Shown here: piece after piece, positions 33,293-40,928 of the stretch
Layout: each line of letters opens with the position of its first letter
Position numbering within the stretch: the stretch's first letter is position 1
NCBI GenBank assembly: GCA_031425035.1
Contig: JANPIN010000053.1
Coordinates: forward strand, 46,171 to 110,170
Reading direction: 5' to 3'
Length of the DNA stretch: 64,000 nucleotides
From: M3007 sp031425035
Lineage (GTDB): Bacteria > Bacteroidota > Bacteroidia > Chitinophagales > Saprospiraceae
Notes under the pieces: model-generated
The model's input: only the letters and a program-made list of their open reading frames with translations
Database searches by the model: none
Told to the model about the DNA's origin: nothing
Made by a program: the position numbers and the translations under genes

Positions 33293-35674
33293 ATGTTCCA
33301 AAACTATATTTCCCTCGCCCTGCGCAAACTCGCCAAACAACGCGGCTATACCCTGCTAAACGTAGCCGGTCTGGGATTGAGTGTGGCCTGCAGCATCCTG
33401 ATTTTCCTGCTGATCCGCCACCATATAAGTTTTGATACCTATCATACAAAAGCCGATCGGGTGCTGCGGATTGTGATGGACGTAAAGGCCGAGCGTGCAA
33501 TTCCTTTCTCCGGCGTGCCGGTTCCCATGGCGAAAACCTTGCGGGAGGAGTGCCCCATCCTGGAAAAAACGGCCATGCGTTCGGCGGAAGATCAAATGCT
33601 GATCAGCGTAGTCAATTCCGCCGGCGGTCGGGACAAGTATAAGGAGGAAAGCAAGTTTGCCTGGATCCAACCGGATCTGCTCGGCATTCTGGATCTGCCG
33701 TTACTCCGTGGGGATACGGCAGCTATACGGGAACCGAACACCGTGTTGCTTACTGAAAAAATAGCGCGTAAATACTTCGGCGGGCAGGAAGCCCTGGGTA
33801 AAATCATTCGGGTGGATAATGAAATTGATCTGCGGGTGGTTGGTATTCTGCGTGATCTGCCGGAAAACACGGATTATAAAACGGAAATCATGGGTTCATG
33901 GGCGACATTGCTTACCAACCCGCGCCCGGGTAATGATGAAAATAACTGGGGCGGAGCACGGGGCGACAACTATTGTTTCGCGCTGTTACAGCCCGGCCAT
34001 ACGATCCAGGAAATGAACGCCTTTATGACTGGTTTCCAGCAAAGACACCCGCATCCGGATAGTCCGAAATTATTTGAATACAAGGTAAAATCGATGCTGG
34101 CACTGCATTTCGATACGGACTACGGCCGGGGAGTAGATAAGAAATTCATCTGGGCTCTGGGTTTTATCGGTCTGTTCCTGCTGTGTACGGCTTGTGTAAA
34201 TTTTGTAAACATGGCCACTGCACAGGCGCTTACCCGGATGAAAGAGGTTGGTATTCGCAAATCACTGGGCAGTACCCGCGGGCAGCTTTTCTGGCAGTTC
34301 ATGACGGAAACCAGCCTGATCGTGATCACCTCGCTCGGCGTCGGATTTTTTCTGGCCTGGTTGTCCCTCCCCTATTTGAACAACTGGCTCGAGACTGATT
34401 TTCATTTCAATTCGCCCATGTTACCGGCTCTGGTGGCCTTTTCGCTGATTTCAGGGGTCGTACTGACCTTCCTGGCCGGTTTTTATCCCGGCTGGTTGCA
34501 GGCCCGGTTTAATCCGGTGATCTCCATGAAGGGTACCCTGGATACCGCGCAGCGTGGTGGTTTCCCGCTGCGCCGGGTGCTGGTCACTACCCAGTTCGCC
34601 ATTTCCCAAATTATGATCATCGGTGCGGCCGTCATTTCCGCCCAAATGCAGTTCGCGCAGAATGCCGACTGGGGCTTTCGACCCGGCGCGGTACTTACCC
34701 TCGAAATACCGGACATCCAGAAAAACAAGGACCTGCGCCAGCAGATCTCGCAGCTGGCCGGGGTGAAAAGCGTATCCCTATGTTATCAGCCGCCAGCTTC
34801 CGGCTCCAATAACCATACGGGTATGCACTATGATCATCGCGCCGATCCGGAAGCCTGGATCGTCAATGATAAACCCGCCGACGAGCACTACCTGGAAACT
34901 TTTGGGCTGCAACTGCTGGCCGGCCGTAATTTAATGCCCGGCGACAGCGCCCGGGAGTTCGTGGTCAATGAGACTTTCTTCAAAAAGCTGAATCTGGCGT
35001 CCCCGGAAGACATTTTAAACAAACCCATTAAGGTCGGCGACCTGTCAGGTCCGGTAGTGGGGGTCGTACATGATTTTCATAATGTCGGCATGATCGATCC
35101 TATTTCACCCATTGCTATGAGTACCCAGGTCAACCGGTATATGACCTGTGCGGTTCAGCTACATCCGGGTAATCCGGCGCCCGTACTGGCACAGATCCGG
35201 CAGCTTTGGGAAAGTCAGTTTCCCGATAATTACTACGAGCAGCATTTTATGGATGAGCGCATGCGCGAGTTCCTGGAAACCGAAACCATGATGCTGCGGC
35301 TGGTGCGGAGTTTTGCCGGCATCGCCATTTTCATCGGCTGCCTGGGACTATATGGCCTGGCGACTTTCATGGTGAGCCGCAAACGCAAGGAAGTGGGTAT
35401 CCGTAAAACACTGGGCGCCGACATCAGCGGTATTCTATGGCTGTTTGGCAAGGAGTACATTCGCCTGATTCTGATCGCTTTTGTCCTGGCCGCCCCCCTC
35501 GCCTGGTGGGCTATGAATGCCTGGCTGCAGGACTATACCTACCGGGTGCCCATTGGCCTGGGCATTTTTGGTGGCGCCTTGCTCGCGACTTTTGGAGTAG
35601 CGGCTTTAACCGTGGGTTATCAGAGTATACGGGCGGCCCTGGCCAATCCGGTCAAAGCCCTGCGCAGCGAGTAA
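33293..35674 (+). CDS. ABC permease 5, double MacB-PCD/FtsX
   Basis: This 793-aa protein starts MFQNYISLALRKLAKQRGYT. It is the most divergent member: the second-half loop is EVGIRKTLGADISGI, the sixth helix reads FAGIAIFIGCLGLYGLATF, and it ends ANPVKALRSE with Ala for Ser. The first-half loop is EVGIRKSLGSTRGQL. It opens the second group of permeases after the cyclase gene; the 262-nt gap between the cyclase and permease 5 starts should hold divergent promoters. Three REP-like hairpins follow its stop. Confidence 0.93.
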   Translation: MFQNYISLALRKLAKQRGYTLLNVAGLGLSVACSILIFLLIRHHISFDTYHTKADRVLRIVMDVKAERAIPFSGVPVPMAKTLREECPILEKTAMRSAEDQMLISVVNSAGGRDKYKEESKFAWIQPDLLGILDLPLLRGDTAAIREPNTVLLTEKIARKYFGGQEALGKIIRVDNEIDLRVVGILRDLPENTDYKTEIMGSWATLLTNPRPGNDENNWGGARGDNYCFALLQPGHTIQEMNAFMTGFQQRHPHPDSPKLFEYKVKSMLALHFDTDYGRGVDKKFIWALGFIGLFLLCTACVNFVNMATAQALTRMKEVGIRKSLGSTRGQLFWQFMTETSLIVITSLGVGFFLAWLSLPYLNNWLETDFHFNSPMLPALVAFSLISGVVLTFLAGFYPGWLQARFNPVISMKGTLDTAQRGGFPLRRVLVTTQFAISQIMIIGAAVISAQMQFAQNADWGFRPGAVLTLEIPDIQKNKDLRQQISQLAGVKSVSLCYQPPASGSNNHTGMHYDHRADPEAWIVNDKPADEHYLETFGLQLLAGRNLMPGDSAREFVVNETFFKKLNLASPEDILNKPIKVGDLSGPVVGVVHDFHNVGMIDPISPIAMSTQVNRYMTCAVQLHPGNPAPVLAQIRQLWESQFPDNYYEQHFMDERMREFLETETMMLRLVRSFAGIAIFIGCLGLYGLATFMVSRKRKEVGIRKTLGADISGILWLFGKEYIRLILIAFVLAAPLAWWAMNAWLQDYTYRVPIGLGIFGGALLATFGVAALTVGYQSIRAALANPVKALRSE

Positions 35675-35679
35675 CGTAC

Positions 35680-35763
35680 GGCGGACTTTTAGTCCGCCTA
35701 TTTAAGCCCAGCTGACGGACTAAAAGTCCGTCCTACGCATCACTGACGGACTGAAAGTCCGTC
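35680..35763 (+). repeat. Three REP-like palindromes between permeases 5 and 6
   Basis: Three 19-nt hairpins with 8-bp arms are at 35680-35698 (GGCGGACTTTTAGTCCGCC), 35714-35732 (GACGGACTAAAAGTCCGTC) and 35745-35763 (GACGGACTGAAAGTCCGTC). The first is in one orientation (TTT loop), the next two in the other. The arm change GG/CC to GA/TC is compensated on both sides, so the hairpin itself seems to be conserved. GTAC or CTAC flanks the outer ends. Confidence 0.85.
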
Positions 35764-35777
35764 GTACACCAAACATC

Positions 35778-38216
35778 ATGTGGAGCAACAACTTAAAAAT
35801 CGCCCTGCGTAACTTCCGCCGGCAAGCCTTCTTTTCCCTGATCAATGTGTCCGGACTGAGTGTCGGACTCGCGGTCGCTCTGCTCATCGGCTTATACGTA
35901 CGGGATGAGTGGTCTTTCGACCGCTACAACGAAAAGGCGGACCGTATATACCGGCTCAATATGGATGTCCGGTTCGGTGGTCAGGAGCAGGCCATGGCCG
36001 TGGTTCCCGCTCCCATGGGGGGCGCACTGGTACGTGATTATCCGGCGGTAGAAACCATGTGCCGCTTCCGGCAAACGGGTTTTATCACGGTAAAAAAAGG
36101 CGAAGAAGCCATTGAAGAAGGCGATAACAGCTATGTCGACAGTACTTTTTTCAAGGTGTTTACGGCTCCCCTGCTCGAAGGCGATCCACAGACTGCCCTG
36201 GCGGAGCCGAATACGGGCGTGATCTCTGCACGGGTGGCGCAAAAATATTTCGGGACGACCACCGGGGTCATCGGCCGGACTTTACGGATCAACGAAAACC
36301 GGGACATGCGGGTAACCGGCGTGATGCGTAATCTGCCGTCGCAGTCCCATTTTCACTATGATTTTCTGTTTTCCATGTCCAGCCTGCCGGAGGAGGCCAA
36401 TTCCGACATGTGGTTATCCAATAATTTCCAGACCTATTTGCTTTTGCGCCCCGGCGCTTCAGCGGCTGATCTGGAAAATCATTTTGAAGAGCTCACCACC
36501 AAATACGTTGCCCCGCAGTTCGAGAAGTTCACGGGCAGCACTATGTCCGCCCTGCAAGCCAACGGCGACTGGTTGAAATACAGCCTGATCAGTTTGCGCG
36601 ACATACACCTGCGGAGCCACCGGGTAGCCGAGCAGGATGCCAACTCGGACATTAAATACGTCTGGATTTTCAGTTCGGTCGCACTGATGGTGCTGCTGTT
36701 GGCCTGCGTTAATTTCATGAATCTGAGTACAGCCCGTTCTGCCGGGCGGGCCCGAGAAGTGGGTGTTCGTAAAGCGCTGGGTTCCAACCGGAGTGCGCTC
36801 GTGCGGCAGTTCCTGATGGAAAGTCTGGTTTTGACCTGCATTTCTTTTGGACTGGCTGTAGTGGTCGTACGCCTGTCACTATCCACTTTCAACCATTTTG
36901 CCGCTAAAGACATCACCTTTTCGGTACTCGACCTGCCTATGCTGGGTGCTCTGGCCGGACTGGCGCTATTAACTTCCTTTTTTGCCGGCTTATACCCCGC
37001 ATTCTTTCTCTCTTCCTTCCGACCGATAGAAGTACTCAAGGGCAAAGTGACCCTGCAATCGCGGAACAGCGGCACTTCCTGGCTGCGCAGTGGTTTGGTC
37101 GTATTTCAGTTTTTCATTTCCGTCAGTTTAATCGCTTCCGTACTGGTCGTGCAGAAGCAGTTAGACTATATTCAGCATAAAAAACTCGGTTACGAAAAAG
37201 AGCGGCTGGTCATGCTGCGTAACACCTGGTGGCTCCAGCAAAAAACCGAGGATTTCAAAGACCAATTACTGCAAATACCCGGCGTTGAAAACGTGAGCGC
37301 CAGCAGCTATTTTCCGACGCCTTCCAGTCGCACCAGCACCAATTTTACGGAGGCTGGCAAGGACCTGGCCACCCAGTCCGTCTCCTCGCAGCACTGGCGG
37401 GTAGACTTTAATTACCAGCCCACCTTTGGGTTAAGCATGCATGAAGGCCGCTGGTTCGACCGGCAATTAAAAACCGATTCGCTGGCTTGCATACTCAACG
37501 AATCTGCCGTTAAAATCTTTGGCTGGTCCGATCCGGTAGGCCATAAAGTCAGCACCTTCATCAATGAGGAGGCCACAAAAACCGCCACGTACGAAGTAAT
37601 CGGTGTGGTGGAGGATTTCAATTACGAAAGCCTGCGGCAAAAAGTGGGGCCGTTAATTATGACTATAGGCCGGGAAAGCGGAACCATGGCCATTCGGGTA
37701 GCGGCCGATGCCGATATGGAGAAAACCCTGGCCGCGATTGGTACGCTGTTTAAAAGCTATTTGCCAGCCCAGCCCTATAACTACCGCTTCGTCGATGAAG
37801 AGTTCGATACGCAATACAAGGCCGAGCAGCGAATCGGCAGCATCCTCGGTGCTTTTGCCGGTTTCGCCATTTTCATAGCCTGTCTGGGGCTGTTCGGATT
37901 GGCCGCTTTTACCGCCGAGCAGCGCACTAAGGAGATCGGTATTCGTAAAGTACTGGGCGCCAGCGTCACGGGCATTACCGGTCTGTTGGCCCGGGATTTC
38001 ATGAAGCTGGTGTTGGTGGCCATCGTGGTCGCCTCGCCGCTGGCCTGGTGGGCTATGCATAAATGGCTGGAAGACTTCGCTTACCGCATCGAACTGCAGT
38101 GGTGGACCTTTGCGCTGGCAGGACTGGCAGCGGTAGGAATTGCTTTCCTGACCGTGAGTTTTCAGAGTATAAAAGCAGCGCTGGCGAACCCGGTAAAAAG
38201 CCTGCGCAGCGAGTAA
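35778..38216 (+). CDS. ABC permease 6, double MacB-PCD/FtsX
   Basis: This 812-aa protein starts MWSNNLKIALRNFRRQAFFS, nearly identical to permease 7 for the first 35 residues. Loops are EVGVRKALGSNRSAL and EIGIRKVLGASVTGI; the end is ANPVKSLRSE. The first 90 nt of the gene and the REP-like hairpin 15 nt upstream are also shared with permease 7, so the duplication unit appears to have included the leader. After residue 40 the periplasmic core domain diverges quickly from permease 7. Confidence 0.93.
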   Translation: MWSNNLKIALRNFRRQAFFSLINVSGLSVGLAVALLIGLYVRDEWSFDRYNEKADRIYRLNMDVRFGGQEQAMAVVPAPMGGALVRDYPAVETMCRFRQTGFITVKKGEEAIEEGDNSYVDSTFFKVFTAPLLEGDPQTALAEPNTGVISARVAQKYFGTTTGVIGRTLRINENRDMRVTGVMRNLPSQSHFHYDFLFSMSSLPEEANSDMWLSNNFQTYLLLRPGASAADLENHFEELTTKYVAPQFEKFTGSTMSALQANGDWLKYSLISLRDIHLRSHRVAEQDANSDIKYVWIFSSVALMVLLLACVNFMNLSTARSAGRAREVGVRKALGSNRSALVRQFLMESLVLTCISFGLAVVVVRLSLSTFNHFAAKDITFSVLDLPMLGALAGLALLTSFFAGLYPAFFLSSFRPIEVLKGKVTLQSRNSGTSWLRSGLVVFQFFISVSLIASVLVVQKQLDYIQHKKLGYEKERLVMLRNTWWLQQKTEDFKDQLLQIPGVENVSASSYFPTPSSRTSTNFTEAGKDLATQSVSSQHWRVDFNYQPTFGLSMHEGRWFDRQLKTDSLACILNESAVKIFGWSDPVGHKVSTFINEEATKTATYEVIGVVEDFNYESLRQKVGPLIMTIGRESGTMAIRVAADADMEKTLAAIGTLFKSYLPAQPYNYRFVDEEFDTQYKAEQRIGSILGAFAGFAIFIACLGLFGLAAFTAEQRTKEIGIRKVLGASVTGITGLLARDFMKLVLVAIVVASPLAWWAMHKWLEDFAYRIELQWWTFALAGLAAVGIAFLTVSFQSIKAALANPVKSLRSE

Positions 38217-38221
38217 TGTAC

Positions 38222-38331
38222 GCCGGACTTTTAGTCTGGCCATGTACGATGGACTTTTAGTCCGTCCTTTTTACGACCTCTGACGGACTAAAAGTCCGTC
38301 GTACGCATCACTGACGGGCTGAAAGTCCGTC
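38222..38331 (+). repeat. Four REP-like palindromes between permeases 6 and 7
   Basis: Hairpins lie at 38222-38240 (GCCGGACTTTTAGTCTGGC), 38248-38266 (GATGGACTTTTAGTCCGTC), 38282-38300 (GACGGACTAAAAGTCCGTC, identical to the one at 35714) and 38313-38331 (GACGGGCTGAAAGTCCGTC). The first two face one way, the last two the other, so the cluster is a pair of inverted pairs. GTAC precedes or follows most copies. Confidence 0.85.
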
Positions 38332-38345
38332 GCACACCAGACAAC

Positions 38346-40823
38346 ATGTGGAGTAACCACTTAAAAATTGCGCTGCGCAATTTTCGCCGGCAGGCCTTCT
38401 TTTCCCTGATCAATGTGTCTGGACTGGCGGTCGGTTTAGCGGCCTGCTGGCTGATCGCATTGTTTGTGTGGCATGAGCATAGTTTCGACCAGCAGTTGCC
38501 ACTGGCGGACCGCATTTGCGCGGTGGCCCTGGATTTAAAAATGGGCGATCAGCAAGGCCTGACCACCAATACACCACCGCCACTCGGGCTACGGCTGGCG
38601 GCGGATTTTCCGGAAATAGAGTTGAGCGCGCGCAGTTTTCACGTGGGCAGCGCGGTGGTCAAGCAAAACGCTCCCGGTCATGCGCCTCTGGTTTTTAATG
38701 AAAAAGGCGTGATGGCCGTCGATACCGGTTTCCTGGAATTATTCGATTTTCCCATGACGGAAGGCCAGGCCGGAACCGTACTTGACCGGCCGGGCGGACT
38801 GGTACTGACGGAGAAAATGGTGGAAAAATATTTCGGTAAAAGCGCCGCTATGGGGCAGCCGCTCAGTATCAACGACCGCATTTATACGGTAACCGGTGTG
38901 GTTAAAAACCTGCCGGCAACCTCGACGCTGCAATTTGATTTCCTGCTGCCGATGGCTGATTTCAGGGCGGTGGATCAGTTCGCCTGGAGCTGGGTATGGC
39001 TGCAAATGGATACCTGGGTGCGCCTGCGCCAGCCCGCCACGGCAGAAAGCATCACCAGTCTGGAAGCGAAATTTCCGGCGATGGTGCGCACTTACGCACC
39101 CGCCGCCTACGCGCGCCTGGGCCAGAACCTGGAGGAGCAACTCCGCAAAGGCGATCGGCTCGACGTGAAACTGTTATCGCTTAAAAGCCTGCATTTGAGC
39201 GATGCGGAACTTGATTCCCGGCTGGGCACGTTGGGAGACGGTCAGCAGGTGCAGCTCTTCGGCATTGTCGGCGGCTTGATCCTGTTGCTGGCCTGCGTGA
39301 ATTTCATGAACCTGGCAACCGCCAGATCAATGAAACGGGGCCGCGAGGTGGGTGTACGCAAAGCGCTGGGTTCCCAGCGGTCGGCACTGGTCAGCCAGTT
39401 CCTGACCGAGTCGCTGCTGGTCAGCAGCGCGGCCGTCGTACTGGCAATGGCCCTGGTCATTACCACCCTACCCTATTTTAGCCGCCTGACGGAAATTGAC
39501 TGGGTTACGGCCGACCTTTTCTCTCCCCCAATAATTGGCTGGGTGCTGGCGCTGCCCCTGCTGACCGGATTACTGGGCGGCCTGTATCCGGCTTTTTACC
39601 TGTCCAGATTCAAAGCGGCGGAGGCATTCAAAACGAGCCTGGGTTCCGCAAAAAGTGGGCATACCAGTTTTCGGAGCGGGCTGGTGGTTTTTCAGTTTAC
39701 GGTCAGTATTGCGCTGATGCTGGGCTCGCTGGTGGTATTTCGCCAACTGGAATTTGCCCGGAAAAAGTCGCCGGGACTGCAACGCGAAAACGTACTGATC
39801 GTTAAAAATGCCCGCTATCTGGGCGAACCCTCGTCCACAGAAGCGTTCCGGCAACAGTTATTACAAATGCCCGGCGTGAAAAGCGTTACCCATTCGACTT
39901 TCCTGCCGCCCATGGGCAGTTTCGGAGATTTTTACGAGCCCGAACAAGGCGATCAGAACCACGCCGTGCTGCAAAACCTGTCGCTGTCTTCCTATATGAG
40001 CGACGCCGATTTTGTGCCGACACTCGGACTGGAGCTACTGGCCGGCCGCAATTTCGGTAGGGACAATGGCATTGGCGATTCCACGTCCGTGCTGTTAAAC
40101 GAGACCGCCGTGAAGACCATTGGCTGGGAAAAACCGCTGGGTAAATGGCTGCGTTATCCGGGTAATCCCAGCAACCAGCGCTTTCAAGTGGTGGGTATAC
40201 TGCGCGATTTCCACATTGGTTCCATTAAAGCGCCCATCGAGCCGGTGGCAGTTTTCCATGAATCTTCCAGGACCTATTACACCCATGCTATTTACCTGGC
40301 GGTTCGGCTACAGCCGGGCGTAGAGAAAATGGTGATCGATAAAACCTCGGCACTCTGGGCGGCAACAGTGCCGGGTACCCCCTTTGAGTACGATTTTCTG
40401 GACGCTTCTTTTGCGCGCTTATACCAATCGGAGGCTAAAACTACTGCGGTACTGAGCATTTTCACCCTGCTTGCGCTGTTTATCGGCTGCCTGGGCCTGT
40501 TCGCGCTGGCCGCTTTCACCGCCGAACAACGGACCAAGGAAATTGGCATTCGCAAAGTGCTGGGCGCCAGTGTGGCCGGCATAACCACGCTCCTGGCCCG
40601 GGATTTCCTGAAACTCGTACTCATTTCCATTCTCCTGGCTTGCCCGCTGGCCGCCTGGGCCCTGCATAAATGGTTGCAGGACTATGCTTACCGCATCGAG
40701 TTGCAAGGATGGATGTTCGCGCTGGCCGGCTTAACGGCGGTGGGTGTGGCTTTTCTGACAGTGAGTTTTCAAAGTATTAAAGCAGCGCTGGCAAATCCGG
40801 TGAAAAGCCTGCGCAATGAATAG
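38346..40823 (+). CDS. ABC permease 7, double MacB-PCD/FtsX
   Basis: At 825 aa this is the longest of the eight. It starts MWSNHLKIALRNFRRQAFFS. Loops are EVGVRKALGSQRSAL and EIGIRKVLGASVAGI; the end is ANPVKSLRNE. The second periplasmic domain carries THSTFLPPMGSFGDFYEPEQ, an insertion-like acidic segment not seen in permease 6. The ATG is placed where the homology with permease 6 begins. A decayed hairpin (GTACGTCGGCTTTCCGA) follows the stop at about 40824. Confidence 0.93.
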   Translation: MWSNHLKIALRNFRRQAFFSLINVSGLAVGLAACWLIALFVWHEHSFDQQLPLADRICAVALDLKMGDQQGLTTNTPPPLGLRLAADFPEIELSARSFHVGSAVVKQNAPGHAPLVFNEKGVMAVDTGFLELFDFPMTEGQAGTVLDRPGGLVLTEKMVEKYFGKSAAMGQPLSINDRIYTVTGVVKNLPATSTLQFDFLLPMADFRAVDQFAWSWVWLQMDTWVRLRQPATAESITSLEAKFPAMVRTYAPAAYARLGQNLEEQLRKGDRLDVKLLSLKSLHLSDAELDSRLGTLGDGQQVQLFGIVGGLILLLACVNFMNLATARSMKRGREVGVRKALGSQRSALVSQFLTESLLVSSAAVVLAMALVITTLPYFSRLTEIDWVTADLFSPPIIGWVLALPLLTGLLGGLYPAFYLSRFKAAEAFKTSLGSAKSGHTSFRSGLVVFQFTVSIALMLGSLVVFRQLEFARKKSPGLQRENVLIVKNARYLGEPSSTEAFRQQLLQMPGVKSVTHSTFLPPMGSFGDFYEPEQGDQNHAVLQNLSLSSYMSDADFVPTLGLELLAGRNFGRDNGIGDSTSVLLNETAVKTIGWEKPLGKWLRYPGNPSNQRFQVVGILRDFHIGSIKAPIEPVAVFHESSRTYYTHAIYLAVRLQPGVEKMVIDKTSALWAATVPGTPFEYDFLDASFARLYQSEAKTTAVLSIFTLLALFIGCLGLFALAAFTAEQRTKEIGIRKVLGASVAGITTLLARDFLKLVLISILLACPLAAWALHKWLQDYAYRIELQGWMFALAGLTAVGVAFLTVSFQSIKAALANPVKSLRNE

Positions 40824-40928
40824 TGTACGTCGGCTTTCCGAACCCTTCGCTGCCGCGTGTAGATGGCCCGATTGGTAAAGTGATTATAGAGATATTCAAA
40901 TTCAATAATCAACTTCTCAGTTTCTCAT

